Assembly: GCF_000185305.1 (NCBI RefSeq)
Contig: NZ_GL622200.1
Span: 1-64,000 of the forward strand
DNA from: Aggregatibacter segnis ATCC 33393
GTDB lineage: Bacteria > Pseudomonadota > Gammaproteobacteria > Enterobacterales > Pasteurellaceae
Reading direction: 5' to 3'
Length of the DNA: 64,000 bases
Part shown: positions 11,153 to 19,857 of the stretch, in pieces
Numbering within the stretch: position 1 is the stretch's first letter
How the letters are laid out: each line of letters starts with the position of its first letter
Notes under the pieces: generated by a model
The model's database searches: none
What the model saw: the letters and a program-made list of their open reading frames with translations, nothing else
What the model was told of the DNA's origin: nothing
Position numbers and translations under genes: made by a program

Positions 11153-11180
11153 GAACTTTTTCCGTTATACTGCTGTCATA
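11153..11180 (+). promoter_or_regulatory. Sigma-E-type promoter of the micA-like RNA
   Basis: GAACTT (11153-11158), a 16-base gap, then GTCATA (11175-11180) closely match the extracytoplasmic sigma-E consensus GGAACTT / GTCAAA with normal spacing. It faces away from luxS and leads into the small transcript that follows. The TATACT at 11166-11171 between the boxes could be an alternative sigma-70 -10 element. Confidence 0.7.
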
Positions 11181-11185
11181 GATAA

Positions 11186-11259
11186 CGAGCAACTTGCAGT
11201 TGTTTTAATAAAATTGGTTCCTTAGGTTATTCGCCTCTCCTCGTGAGAGGCATTTTTTT
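11186..11259 (+). ncRNA. micA: Probable MicA-type Hfq-dependent small RNA
   Basis: In E. coli MicA is a 72-nt sigma-E-dependent RNA, encoded divergently next to luxS, that represses outer-membrane protein mRNAs. Here the same place holds a sigma-E-like promoter, about 50 bases of unstructured A/U-rich sequence, and an intrinsic terminator (stem GCCTCTC 11233-11239, GAGAGGC 11245-11251, then seven T). The predicted length is about 74 nt. Neighbours also match: luxS on one side and yqaA-yqaB on the other, all on the opposite strand. The 5' portion is not obviously alike in sequence, so identity rests on position, promoter and architecture. The exact start is estimated. Confidence 0.72.
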
Positions 11260-11286
11260 AGTCATTTTACCGTAAAATGGCCTTCT

Positions 11287-11772
11287 TTAAAGAACGGTAA
11301 CGCCCAAAAATAACAAAAAAACGTACCGCACTATTTTTCCCAGCGTCATAAAAATCAGACACGCCACCCAATTTAATCTCAACCAGCCTGCCACGGCACA
11401 AAATACATCGCCGACGACTGGCAACCAGCTAAAAAATAACATCACACTGCCGTAACGTTGTGTTTTTTCTAATACCCAAGTGAGTTTTGCATTTTGTGGC
11501 GGTGTATTAAAAGTAGGGAGCCAACGCCCAAGCGCATAGGTGGTCAGACTTCCCAGCGTGTTTCCGGTGACGGCAATCCACAGTAGGCTTTGAATTTCCA
11601 TAGAAAAATAAGGGGATCCCGCCCATAAAAGCGGTGTGATGAGGGTGACAAAAATAATTTCGGAATTACCGGGAAGGACAGTCGCGCTGAGAAAAGCGCT
11701 GGCGAACATAATCCACAATCGATGCTCGCCAAATAAGGCGAACCACCCATCCCAGCTAAAAAGATCAAACAT
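11287..11772 (-). CDS. yqaA: YqaA family (DedA/SNARE-associated) membrane protein
   Basis: Small integral membrane protein of the DedA/VTT superfamily; molecular role not established. The 161-residue sequence has four to five hydrophobic segments and the family motifs STTVLPG-type (FLSATVLPGNSEI), GNTLGSLTTYALGRW and FFSWLPVVGDVFCAVAGWLR. It precedes nothing closely on the same strand, and yqaB lies 66 bases upstream. The pair yqaB-yqaA beside luxS is conserved with E. coli, except that gshA is absent between yqaA and luxS. Confidence 0.88.
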   Translation of the reverse strand: MFDLFSWDGWFALFGEHRLWIMFASAFLSATVLPGNSEIIFVTLITPLLWAGSPYFSMEIQSLLWIAVTGNTLGSLTTYALGRWLPTFNTPPQNAKLTWVLEKTQRYGSVMLFFSWLPVVGDVFCAVAGWLRLNWVACLIFMTLGKIVRYVFLLFLGVTVL

Positions 11773-11838
11773 GATTAAATGTGCGGAAAATAAGTGCGTA
11801 AGTCATTTTCATGATCTGCTGTGATTGCCCATCGATAA

Positions 11839-12444
11839 TCACGAATTACCTCGTATTAATTTGTTGACCCGCACATCAAACACATCCATGCCGGCGCGTA
11901 ATCCGGCTTGGATGCCAAAATCACCATCTTCAAAGACTAAGCAACGTTGTGGCTTGGCTTGAATCAGTTCGGCACAACGTAAAAACGTGTCAGGTGCCGG
12001 TTTGTGATGTTGAATGTCTTCGGCAGTTACGATAGCTGAGAAATATTTCTCAAAATCGAATTTGTCTAACAAAATTTTTGCAATAGGGCGGTGGGATCCT
12101 GTGCCTAATGCCAAGGGTTTTTTATTATAGAAGGCGCGAACAATATTGGCTGCGGGTAACAATGTGGCGTGTTGCATAATCAGTTTTTTGCCATATTCTC
12201 TTTTTAATTCAATGACATCGTCTAACTTATCTAGCGGCATTGCATAGCGTTTCATCATTTCTACCGCAATGGTTCTTACCGGGGCACCCCCCATTTCATA
12301 TAATAGGTTGCCATCAAACGGATAACCATAATGTTGCCCGACCATTTCCCATGCTTTGGCATGGCTAGGCATGGTGTCAATGACGGTGCCGTCCATATCA
12401 AAAATTAAACCGTCATACTGATTTATTACGTCATTATCTAACAT
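11839..12444 (-). CDS. yqaB: Fructose-1-phosphate/6-phosphogluconate phosphatase (HAD family)
   Basis: HAD-superfamily sugar phosphatase. The nucleophile motif is FDMDGTVIDT, motif II is GTGSH, and motifs III/IV are HHKPAPDTF and VFEDGDFGIQAGLRAGMDVFDVR; the last stretches closely match E. coli YqaB. Length 201 residues (E. coli 188). Context between yqaA and the Ser/Arg tRNA cluster is the same as in E. coli. It is a single-domain enzyme with a helical cap, cytoplasmic. Substrate is taken from the E. coli orthologue. Confidence 0.87.
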   Translation of the reverse strand: MLDNDVINQYDGLIFDMDGTVIDTMPSHAKAWEMVGQHYGYPFDGNLLYEMGGAPVRTIAVEMMKRYAMPLDKLDDVIELKREYGKKLIMQHATLLPAANIVRAFYNKKPLALGTGSHRPIAKILLDKFDFEKYFSAIVTAEDIQHHKPAPDTFLRCAELIQAKPQRCLVFEDGDFGIQAGLRAGMDVFDVRVNKLIRGNS

Positions 12445-12568
12445 GTTGCTTTCCGAATTACCTTAATAAAATGAGAGGGGAGTTATTTTGCTACAATTTT
12501 GTGATCAATGCACCGTTTAATTCATAGTGATTCGGTTATACTTGGGCAACTTTTTTGAGAGCGAGAGA

Positions 12569-12949
12569 ATGGATCTTCAACAACGACTTTGGGCATTTCA
12601 AGTCCGAGAATTAATTGACGAACATCTTGTGCAAATCGTGCTGAATGTGCGTTGTCATTTGCAACAAGATTGGCGGGTGGATGTTGAAACCGAGCAGGTA
12701 AAAATGATGTTGGTGCATATTGCCAGTGCCTTGGGGCGGATTCAACGTGGCCATCGAGTTTCGCCGTTGTATGCAGATTTTTTGGAGGAAATTCAAAGTG
12801 CGGTGGTTTTTCCGCAAGTTTTGCAAATTCACCAAAAGATATTGAAAGTAATTCCGTTGGTGATTCCCGAAGAAGAACAAACGTATTTTTTGGCAAACGT
12901 TTACGGATTAGTATTGGATCAACCACACGTGTTAGAACGGCTTCGTTAA
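12569..12949 (+). CDS. Free-standing PRD-domain protein
   Basis: The 126-residue product looks like a single PTS regulation domain (PRD), the module that in antiterminators and activators is phosphorylated by HPr or EIIB. The diagnostic stretch is MLVHIASALGRIQRGHRVSP with a conserved His, followed by the second signature EEEQTYFLANVYGL. No DNA/RNA-binding, EIIA or EIIB part is attached. I start at the ATG at 12569 after GAGCGAGAG; an upstream in-frame codon would add 14 residues without a ribosome-binding site. The target is unknown. It is divergent from yqaB. Confidence 0.72.
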   Translation: MDLQQRLWAFQVRELIDEHLVQIVLNVRCHLQQDWRVDVETEQVKMMLVHIASALGRIQRGHRVSPLYADFLEEIQSAVVFPQVLQIHQKILKVIPLVIPEEEQTYFLANVYGLVLDQPHVLERLR

Positions 12950-13019
12950 AAATACACGAAAAAACGACCGCACTTTTGGTTGTTCTAGAAAATGAGTTGG
13001 AAATTATAAAGAAGTGAAA

Positions 13020-13096
13020 TGGCGCACCCGAAAGGATTCGAACCTTTGACCGCTCGGTTCGTAGCCGAGTACTCTATCCAGCTGAGCTACGGGTGC
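13020..13096 (-). tRNA. tRNA-Arg (anticodon ACG)
   Basis: A full cloverleaf reads on the minus strand: acceptor GCACCCG/CGGGTGC, D-arm GCTCAGCTGGATAGAGT, anticodon stem CTCGG/CCGAG with loop CTACGAA, T-loop GTTCGAATCC and an encoded CCA at 13020-13022. Length is 77 nt. It is last of three tRNAs in one transcript. Confidence 0.97.
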
Positions 13097-13150
13097 GTAG
13101 TTGATGTTTAATTTGCTCAGACCATTTCAAACAATAGAGTCGATTTAAAA

Positions 13151-13227
13151 TGGCGCACCCGAGAGGATTCGAACCTCTGACCGCTCGGTTCGTAGCCGAG
13201 TACTCTATCCAGCTGAGCTACGGGTGC
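13151..13227 (-). tRNA. tRNA-Arg (anticodon ACG), second copy
   Basis: Nearly identical to the neighbouring copy; it differs in the T-stem (GAGAGGATTC on the plus strand instead of GAAAGGATTC) with a compensating change on the other side of the stem. CCA is encoded. Length 77 nt. Confidence 0.97.
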
Positions 13228-13244
13228 GAGACAAATTAAACAAA

Positions 13245-13338
13245 TGGCGGTGAGAGAGGGATTCGAACCCTCGATGGAGTTTTTGACCCCATACTCCCTT
13301 AGCAGGGGAGCGCCTTCAGCCTACTCGGCCATCTCACC
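13245..13338 (-). tRNA. tRNA-Ser (anticodon GCT)
   Basis: Class II tRNA of 94 nt with a long variable arm. Acceptor GGTGAGA/TCTCACC, anticodon stem CTCCC/GGGAG, loop CTGCTAA giving anticodon GCT, and encoded CCA. It is first in the tRNA transcript, ahead of the two tRNA-Arg genes, matching the serV-argV order beside yqaB in E. coli. Confidence 0.97.
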
Positions 13339-13358
13339 ACAATCGGTTTGTGGGCGGT

Positions 13359-13386
13359 ATAATACGGGTTTATGACAATAAGTCAA
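13359..13386 (-). promoter_or_regulatory. Promoter of the Ser-Arg-Arg tRNA operon
   Basis: On the minus strand TTGACT (13381-13386), a 16-base spacer and TATTAT (13359-13364) make a strong sigma-70 promoter. The bases after -10 are GC-rich (ACCGCCCAC), the type of discriminator found at stringently controlled stable-RNA promoters. It lies 21 bases from the tRNA-Ser 5' end. Confidence 0.85.
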
Positions 13387-13463
13387 ATTATTTTTTCCGA
13401 AAAGTGCTTGAAATCAAGTTAGTTGTGCGATTTCTCGACAACTTCAAGTATCACATTCACAGA

Positions 13464-15479
13464 TTATTTCCCGCGTAAAATCGCCCGTAAATTAGCAATA
13501 TGGCTTTGTGTTTTTGCCTGTTGCTGTTCGGCACTTAACGGCGGTTTATCCCGTTCCCATTGCAAATCGTTTTCCGGCAACTCCAGTAAGAATCGGCTTG
13601 GCTCAGGACGAATCAATTCGCCGAACTGGCGTCGTTCTTTGCACAAAGAAAACCATAGATTCTGCTGAGCACGAGTAATGCCCACATACGCCAAACGGCG
13701 TTCTTCTTCCACGTTGTCTTCGTCAATACTGGTTTGATGCGGCAAAATGCCTTCTTCCATGCCGATTAAAAACACATGCGGAAATTCTAGCCCTTTGGAG
13801 GCGTGGAGCGTCATTAATTGTACTTGATCGCTGTCGTCTTCCTCTTCGCCCCGTTCTAACATATCGCGCAACGTTAAGCGGGTGACGATTTGGTTCAGAT
13901 TCATCGGTTCGTTAAACTCGTCGCCTTTTAGCATATCAGCGACCCAATCAAACAACGTTGCCAAGTTTTTGCTCTGCATTTCTGCCGCTTTCGGACTGGT
14001 GGCGTATTCGTATAAATATTCTTCATAATGTAACGAAGCAAGCATGGAACGCAAGGCGCGCTCGGGTTCGGAGCGCTGAATTTCATCATTCAATTCAACA
14101 ATCCAACGGGCGAATTTTTGCAATGCATCGTAGGCTTTCGGTGTGACTCGTTGAATCAGCTCAAAATCAAAAATCGCTTCAAATAAGCTGACATGTTTTT
14201 CTTGTGCCAATGAACCCAATTTTTCCAGCGTTGCCGTACCGATTTCCCGTTTTGGCGTGTTCACAATGCGCAAAAACGCCGCATCATCATCTTGATTCAC
14301 CACCAAACGCAAATACGCCATCATGTCCTTAATTTCCGCGCGGGAGAAAAAGGATGTGCCGCCGGAGATTTTGTATGGAATACGGTTTTGCATCAGGATT
14401 TTTTCCAGCAAGCGCGATTGGTGGTTGCCACGATACAAAATGGCATAATCACGATAATGGGTTTTAGCGATAAACCGGTGAGCAATCAACTCACCTACCA
14501 CTCGTTCCGCCTCATGTTCTTCGTTTTTCGCTTCAATAATTTGTAACTTTTCCCCTTCGCCTAAATTGGAAAAGAGTTTTTTGTCGAAAACATGATCATT
14601 GTTATCGATGAGGATATTGGCGCAATGCAAAATGCGTTGGCTGGAACGGTAATTTTGTTCCAGTTTAATCACCTGTAACGCCGGAAAATCATCGCGTAAT
14701 CGCACCATATTCTGTGGTCGCGCACCACGCCAAGAATAAATAGACTGATCGTCGTCACCTACCACCGTGAAACGCGCACGATCACCTACCAACAACTTAA
14801 TCAACTCATATTGGCTGGTATTGGTGTCTTGGTATTCATCTACCAACAGATAGCGAATTTTCTCTTGCCATTTTGACCGCACTTCGGCGTTCTGTTTGAA
14901 CAGTAGGGTCGGTAACATAATCAAATCATCAAAATCTAAAGCATTGTAGGAACGCAGTTGTTTGTTATAGCGGTCGTAACAATGCGCGAAGGTTTGTTCT
15001 TGCTTATCGCGCGCCAATGTCAACGCTTGTTGCGGGCTACATAAATCATTTTTCCAGTTGGAAATGCGATTGATCAGCGTACGTAGTAAATCTTTGTCTT
15101 CTTGCAATAGATCGGCAGTGAGCTCTTTTAGCAACGCCATTTGATCATGTTCATCAAACAGCGTCATGTTCGCTTTAAAACCTAAGTACTTGTATTCGCG
15201 TTTAATAATGTCAAACCCGAGGGTGTGAAAGGTGGACACAATTAGCCCTTTGGAGGATTCCTTACCGATGGACTGAGCCACACGTTCTTTCATTTCACGT
15301 GCGGCTTTATTGGTGAAAGTGACGGCGGCGATTTGCTTTGGAAGATAACCGCACTTACCAATGAGGTGAGCGATTTTGTTGATGATGACACGCGTTTTTC
15401 CTGAGCCGGCACCGGCTAAAACGAGGCAGGGACCGGACACATATTCCACGGCTTGTTGTTGTTGCGGATTGAGTTTCAT
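13464..15479 (-). CDS. rep: ATP-dependent DNA helicase Rep
   Basis: Superfamily 1A 3'-5' helicase that moves with the replisome and clears protein blocks. Walker A is [12 protein letters not shown] (residues 20-31), motif II is [10 protein letters not shown], motif [16 protein letters not shown], motif IV region QNYRS, and motif [18 protein letters not shown] and [13 protein letters not shown]. At 671 residues from the ATG at 15479 it is almost exactly E. coli Rep (673), whose product also begins M-x-LNP. An alternative ATG at 15485 adds two residues. It follows the upstream lipoprotein gene almost directly. Confidence 0.95.
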   Translation of the reverse strand: MKLNPQQQQAVEYVSGPCLVLAGAGSGKTRVIINKIAHLIGKCGYLPKQIAAVTFTNKAAREMKERVAQSIGKESSKGLIVSTFHTLGFDIIKREYKYLGFKANMTLFDEHDQMALLKELTADLLQEDKDLLRTLINRISNWKNDLCSPQQALTLARDKQEQTFAHCYDRYNKQLRSYNALDFDDLIMLPTLLFKQNAEVRSKWQEKIRYLLVDEYQDTNTSQYELIKLLVGDRARFTVVGDDDQSIYSWRGARPQNMVRLRDDFPALQVIKLEQNYRSSQRILHCANILIDNNDHVFDKKLFSNLGEGEKLQIIEAKNEEHEAERVVGELIAHRFIAKTHYRDYAILYRGNHQSRLLEKILMQNRIPYKISGGTSFFSRAEIKDMMAYLRLVVNQDDDAAFLRIVNTPKREIGTATLEKLGSLAQEKHVSLFEAIFDFELIQRVTPKAYDALQKFARWIVELNDEIQRSEPERALRSMLASLHYEEYLYEYATSPKAAEMQSKNLATLFDWVADMLKGDEFNEPMNLNQIVTRLTLRDMLERGEEEDDSDQVQLMTLHASKGLEFPHVFLIGMEEGILPHQTSIDEDNVEEERRLAYVGITRAQQNLWFSLCKERRQFGELIRPEPSRFLLELPENDLQWERDKPPLSAEQQQAKTQSHIANLRAILRGK

Positions 15480-15488
15480 AGTCATTGA

Positions 15489-15719
15489 TTATTCACTTTG
15501 CGACCACGCATAAGGCAGTAGCGCTGTATCCAATAGAAAAGACAACGGCACATCCAAAATTGGCAAGCCCCAGCGCGTTGCCATCTCGACATCATATTTC
15601 GTGCCGGCATAGGCACTATAAGGTTCCGTTGGATCCACGAGCTTTACCACTGTGCCACAGGCGCTTGTGGTGAAAAGTGCGGTCGAAAAAAGCACTGTTT
15701 TTAAGGGTTGAAATTTCAT
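15489..15719 (-). CDS. YceK/YidQ family lipoprotein
   Basis: Short predicted lipoprotein of 76 residues. The start at 15719 gives a classical lipoprotein signal ([21 protein letters not shown]) with the modified cysteine near residue 21; a start further upstream would bury the signal. The mature part has the family pattern [17 protein letters not shown]-like [32 protein letters not shown], in which the last stretch is typical of YceK/YidQ proteins. Function is unknown. It ends ten bases before the rep start and may be cotranscribed with it. Confidence 0.82.
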   Translation of the reverse strand: MKFQPLKTVLFSTALFTTSACGTVVKLVDPTEPYSAYAGTKYDVEMATRWGLPILDVPLSFLLDTALLPYAWSQSE

Positions 15720-15783
15720 AAGCGGCCGGATTTTACACCAAATAAGAAAATATGTGGAAAAGTTTAAACAGGATTTTTCGGGC

Positions 15784-15818
15784 AAAAAAATTGCGCCGTT
15801 GGTATTCCTTCGGCGCAA
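15784..15818 (-). terminator. Terminator of the outer-membrane protein gene
   Basis: On the minus strand TTGCGCCG and CGGCGCAA (15811-15818 / 15791-15798) form an eight-pair stem followed by seven T. It lies 21 bases after the stop of the beta-barrel gene. Confidence 0.88.
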
Positions 15819-15839
15819 TAAAATTTAAGTTACATTACA

Positions 15840-16388
15840 TTAGAAACGGTAAGATGCATTGGTGCTGAAGGTATTACCTTTAACATTTTCACCATCAAAT
15901 TTGTGACTAGTACGTAAATATTCCAAACCTAATTCAAAGTTTGGTGCTAAATTCGCTTTTACACCTGCACCTAAACCATAACCAGCTTTTGTTTCGGTGG
16001 TTTTGATTACTAGTCCATCGTAGTGATCTGTTGCATCAAATTTTACGATTTCAGCACTTACTTTTGCATAAGGCAACACAGATGGTGTCGCACGGTAGCC
16101 AAGCAAATAGCCCACACCTAAACGGCCTTTTTGTTGTACTTTAGAATTAGCGTTGTCCACTAATGTTGAGTTGTGTGGTTTGAGTTTGCCTTCAACGATA
16201 CCCACAACATTTTGGCCGTGGTTGAAACCATAGTCCGCAATTAAATCTACGTTTGAGATGCGTTTTGCATCTTCGTATTTGGTTGTACCTACGCCAACAC
16301 CCACACCGAAACCGGTGAAATCAGATGCGACTGCGGAAGTTGAAGCAAGAACAACCGCGCTAAGTGCTAAAAGTGTTAATTTTTTCAT
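15840..16388 (-). CDS. Small outer-membrane beta-barrel (opacity-like porin family)
   Basis: A 182-residue exported protein: signal peptide MKKLTLLALSAVVLASTSAVA, then Gly-rich alternating strands (GFGVGVGVGTTKYED, AGYGLGAGVKANL) and a C-terminal phenylalanine (NASYRF) as needed for insertion by the Bam complex. It fits an eight-stranded barrel of the OmpA/OmpX/Opa fold with no periplasmic domain. A TATACT -10-like box is about 50 bases upstream and a 7-bp inverted repeat lies further up. As a small OMP it is a natural candidate target for a MicA-type RNA, but I saw no convincing pairing. Role in adhesion is possible but not shown. Confidence 0.75.
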   Translation of the reverse strand: MKKLTLLALSAVVLASTSAVASDFTGFGVGVGVGTTKYEDAKRISNVDLIADYGFNHGQNVVGIVEGKLKPHNSTLVDNANSKVQQKGRLGVGYLLGYRATPSVLPYAKVSAEIVKFDATDHYDGLVIKTTETKAGYGLGAGVKANLAPNFELGLEYLRTSHKFDGENVKGNTFSTNASYRF

Positions 16389-16444
16389 GAGACCCTCTGT
16401 CTGATTGAGTTAAAAAGCGGCTCGAGTATAGGCATTTTTTCTAT

Positions 16445-16460
16445 AAGGATCAAGATCCTT
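16445..16460. repeat. Perfect inverted repeat upstream of the beta-barrel gene
   Basis: AAGGATC-AA-GATCCTT lies 57 bases upstream of the small porin start. It could be an operator or a cruciform; no protein is assigned. The rest of 16389-16605 holds one uptake sequence and a TATAAT box (16567-16572) about 34 bases upstream of polA. Confidence 0.4.
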
Positions 16461-16605
16461 CGGTAATTTCTCGGATCCTGTAAGACAAAGTGCGGTATGT
16501 TTTTTCGGTGTTTTTTAATCCCTTTTTTCAGGGGGATTTCCCCATGCGCCCTTGGCCGATTTTCGCTATAATGCGACAACATTTTATCAACATCATGAGA
16601 TGATT

Positions 16606-19404
16606 ATGGCCCAAATTGCTGAAAATCCCCTTGTCCTCGTAGACGGCTCTTCTTATTTATACCGCGCCTTTCACGCTTTCCCTCCGCTTACCAACTCCAA
16701 CGGTGAACCCACAGGCGCCATGTATGGTGTGCTGAATATGTTGAAAAGCTTGATTTCACAGGTTCAGCCAAGTCATATTGCGGTGGTGTTTGATGCCAAA
16801 GGGAAAACTTTCCGCGATGAAATGTTTGAGCAATATAAATCTCACCGTCCGCCGATGCCGGACGATCTGCGTAAACAAATCCAGCCGTTGCATGACATGA
16901 TCCGCGCGTTGGGGATTCCGCTGTTGGTGGTGGAAGGCGTCGAAGCGGACGATGTCATCGGCACGTTGGCACGCCAAGCGTCGCAAAATGGGCAAAAAGT
17001 GCTGATCAGCACCGGCGACAAAGACATGGCACAGCTGGTGGATGACAACATTATGTTGATTAATACCATGAACAACAGCCTGCTGGATCGCGCGGGAGTG
17101 ATTGAAAAATACGGCATTCCGCCGGAGTTAATTATTGATTATCTGGCATTGATGGGCGATAGCTCCGACAACATTCCGGGCGTATCGGGCGTAGGTGAAA
17201 AAACAGCGCTAAGGCTTTTGCAGGGCATCGGCAGCATGGCACAAATTTATGCCAATCTGGATAAAGTCGCCGAACTGCCGATTCGTGGTGCGAAGAAACT
17301 TGGTGAAAAATTACTTGCCGAAAAAGACATGGCAGATTTGTCCTACGCGTTGGCAACCATCAAAACCGACGTGGCATTGGCATTTTCTCCGCAAGAACTT
17401 GCGCTCGGTGATAGCGATAATGACGCCTTAATCGAATATTTCGGACGGTATGAATTTAAACGCTGGCTAGGCGAGGTGATGAACGGCACCAATTCCGTAA
17501 CGCAACCGACGCAATCGGTAAAAATTAATCCTTATCAAGCGACGCCGGTGGTCAAAACCGATGAAAGTGCGGTTGAAAATTCCGTTAAATTTAAGATTGA
17601 CCGCAGCCGCTATGAAAACATTCTGACTGAAGCGGATTTAGCCCGCTGGGTGGAAAAATTAAGTGCCGAGAAACTGATTGCGGTGGATACGGAAACCGAT
17701 GGGCTGGATTATATGTCCGCCAATTTGGTCGGCGTATCTTTCGCGTTAGAAAATGGCGAAGCGGCGTATTTGCCGTTGCATTTGGATTATCTCGGTGCGC
17801 CAAAAACACTGGAAAAAAGCACCGCACTTGCCGCTCTCAAACCCATTTTAGAGAACCCGAATATCGGTAAAGTCGGGCAGAATCTCAAGTTTGATATGAC
17901 TATTTTTGCCCGCAACGGCATTGAATTACGGGGCATTGAATTCGACACCATGTTGCTTTCTTACACCTTGGATAGCACCGGTCGGCACAACATGGACGAC
18001 CTAGCGAAACGTTATCTCGGCCACCAAACCATCGGCTTTGAAGACATTGCCGGCAAAGGGAAAAATCAGCTGACATTCAATCAAATCCCACTAGAGCAAG
18101 CAGGCGAATACGCGGCGGAAGATGCCGATGTGACCATGAAATTGCAACAAGTGTTGTGGGGAAAACTTCAGTCGCAACCCAGTTTGGTGGAACTCTATCA
18201 ATCCATTGAATTGCCGTTGCTCGGCGTATTGTCGCGCATGGAGCGTTGTGGCGTGCTGATTGATTCTGATGCGCTGTTCTTGCAGTCCAACGAAATTACC
18301 GAAAGATTGACCGCACTTGAAATGCAGGCGCACGAACTGGCAGGACAACCATTCAATTTGGCGTCCACGAAACAGTTGCAAGAAATTCTGTTCGATAAAC
18401 TCGGCTTGCCGGTGTTACAAAAAACCCCGAAAGGCGCGCCGTCCACCAATGAAGACGTGTTGGAGGAACTGGCGTACAGCCACGAATTGCCGAAAGTGTT
18501 GGTGGAACATCGCGGTTTGAGCAAACTGAAATCCACTTACACTGATAAATTGCCGCAAATGGTGAACCCGCAAACTGGGCGCGTGCACACCTCTTATCAT
18601 CAAGCCGTGACGGCAACAGGGCGGCTTTCTTCCAGTGATCCGAATTTGCAGAATATTCCGATTCGTAACGAGGAAGGCCGCCGCATTCGTCAAGCCTTTA
18701 TTGCCCGTGATGGCTATAAAATTATCGCCGCCGACTATTCCCAAATCGAGCTGCGCATTATGGCGCATTTGTCCAACGACGCGGGTTTGATCAACGCGTT
18801 TGCGCAAGGTAAAGACATTCATCGCTCCACCGCGGCGGAGATTTTCGGTTTGCCGTTGGAACAGGTGACGAGTGAACAACGTCGCAACGCTAAGGCCATT
18901 AACTTCGGCCTGATTTATGGCATGTCCTCTTTCGGACTTTCCCGTCAGCTTGGGATTTCCCGCGCGGATGCGCAACGCTACATGGATTTATATTTCCAAC
19001 GTTACCCGGGCGTGCAAACCTTTATGCACGACATCCGTGAAAAAGCGAAAGCGCAAGGCTATGTGGAAACCTTGTTCGGACGCCGCTTGTATTTGCCGGA
19101 AATCAATTCTTCCAACGCCATGCGCCGTAAAGGCGCGGAACGGGTTGCGATTAACGCGCCGATGCAAGGTACCGCCGCCGACATCATCAAATGCGCCATG
19201 ATTAAATTGGATGAAATCACGCGCGATGATCCGGATATTCACATGATTATGCAGGTGCACGATGAATTGGTGTTTGAAGTGCGGTCAGAAAAAATCGCGT
19301 TTTTTAGCGATCTCATCAAACAACACATGGAAGCTGCCGCCGAACTTGTGGTGCCGCTGATTGTGGATGTTGGCGTGGGTGAGAATTGGGACGAAGCCCA
19401 CTAA
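16606..19404 (+). CDS. polA: DNA polymerase I
   Basis: Repair and Okazaki-fragment polymerase with three domains. The 5'-3' exonuclease (residues 1-290) has [14 protein letters not shown] and GEKTALRLL. The 3'-5' exonuclease keeps its metal ligands in [12 protein letters not shown], so proofreading should be active. The polymerase has [12 protein letters not shown] (motif A), [20 protein letters not shown] (motif B) and [11 protein letters not shown] (motif C). I start at the ATG at 16606, giving [19 protein letters not shown] as in E. coli, and 932 residues (E. coli 928). Upstream in-frame codons overlap the probable promoter. Confidence 0.97.
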   Translation: MAQIAENPLVLVDGSSYLYRAFHAFPPLTNSNGEPTGAMYGVLNMLKSLISQVQPSHIAVVFDAKGKTFRDEMFEQYKSHRPPMPDDLRKQIQPLHDMIRALGIPLLVVEGVEADDVIGTLARQASQNGQKVLISTGDKDMAQLVDDNIMLINTMNNSLLDRAGVIEKYGIPPELIIDYLALMGDSSDNIPGVSGVGEKTALRLLQGIGSMAQIYANLDKVAELPIRGAKKLGEKLLAEKDMADLSYALATIKTDVALAFSPQELALGDSDNDALIEYFGRYEFKRWLGEVMNGTNSVTQPTQSVKINPYQATPVVKTDESAVENSVKFKIDRSRYENILTEADLARWVEKLSAEKLIAVDTETDGLDYMSANLVGVSFALENGEAAYLPLHLDYLGAPKTLEKSTALAALKPILENPNIGKVGQNLKFDMTIFARNGIELRGIEFDTMLLSYTLDSTGRHNMDDLAKRYLGHQTIGFEDIAGKGKNQLTFNQIPLEQAGEYAAEDADVTMKLQQVLWGKLQSQPSLVELYQSIELPLLGVLSRMERCGVLIDSDALFLQSNEITERLTALEMQAHELAGQPFNLASTKQLQEILFDKLGLPVLQKTPKGAPSTNEDVLEELAYSHELPKVLVEHRGLSKLKSTYTDKLPQMVNPQTGRVHTSYHQAVTATGRLSSSDPNLQNIPIRNEEGRRIRQAFIARDGYKIIAADYSQIELRIMAHLSNDAGLINAFAQGKDIHRSTAAEIFGLPLEQVTSEQRRNAKAINFGLIYGMSSFGLSRQLGISRADAQRYMDLYFQRYPGVQTFMHDIREKAKAQGYVETLFGRRLYLPEINSSNAMRRKGAERVAINAPMQGTAADIIKCAMIKLDEITRDDPDIHMIMQVHDELVFEVRSEKIAFFSDLIKQHMEAAAELVVPLIVDVGVGENWDEAH

Positions 19405-19419
19405 CGTTAAGGAGAGAGC

Positions 19420-19737
19420 ATGGCACACAAAATTATCCGTAGCGCAGATTTTACCGCCACCCGCGCTTGGGGCGGTTTGGATATCACTGAAATGAATGGC
19501 ATCAGCGTGCGGTTACATTGGACGGATGAGCCTTATAAATGGCATATCAATGATGGCGAGGAAGTTTTTGCGGTGATGGACGGTGTGGTGGAAATGCACT
19601 ACAAAGAGCGCGGCGAAGCCAAAAGAGTGTTGCTAGAAACCGGCGATATTTTTTATGCCGGCATCGGCACTGAACACGTTGCCCACCCGCAAGGCGAAGC
19701 ACGGATTTTGGTGATAGAAAAGGCGGGGAGTGTTTAA
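19420..19737 (+). CDS. Single-domain cupin protein
   Basis: A 105-residue cupin. The two cupin motifs appear as HINDGEEVFAVMDGVVEM (first) and GDIFYAGIGTEHVAHPQGEARIL (second), with His and Glu residues at metal-ligand positions. Substrate is unknown; similar small cupins bind metal and act as isomerases or sensors. It starts 15 bases after polA behind AAGGAGAG and is probably cotranscribed with it. A strong terminator follows. Confidence 0.8.
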   Translation: MAHKIIRSADFTATRAWGGLDITEMNGISVRLHWTDEPYKWHINDGEEVFAVMDGVVEMHYKERGEAKRVLLETGDIFYAGIGTEHVAHPQGEARILVIEKAGSV

Positions 19738-19750
19738 AAATAAAATAAAA

Positions 19751-19797
19751 AGAGCGGTCGGTTTTAAAAGTGTTTTTATATCGACCGCTCTTTTTTA
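19751..19797 (+). terminator. Terminator after polA-cupin
   Basis: GAGCGGTCG (19752-19760) and CGACCGCTC (19782-19790) make a nine-pair stem, followed by TTTTTTA. An A-run on the other side lets it work for both strands. Confidence 0.88.
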
Positions 19798-19857
19798 TTC
19801 TCTTGCCAATTATTTTTGAGGAGCGCTTAATCTAAGGGACACAGATCAAATGAACAA

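Noticed and set aside
13020-13338. Integration site for a mobile element at the tRNA cluster
   Set aside because: No integrase gene or direct repeat of a tRNA 3' end is visible on either side.
18415-18975. A 186-codon minus-strand open frame inside polA
   Set aside because: It lies wholly within conserved polymerase sequence, has no ribosome-binding site and no recognisable domain.
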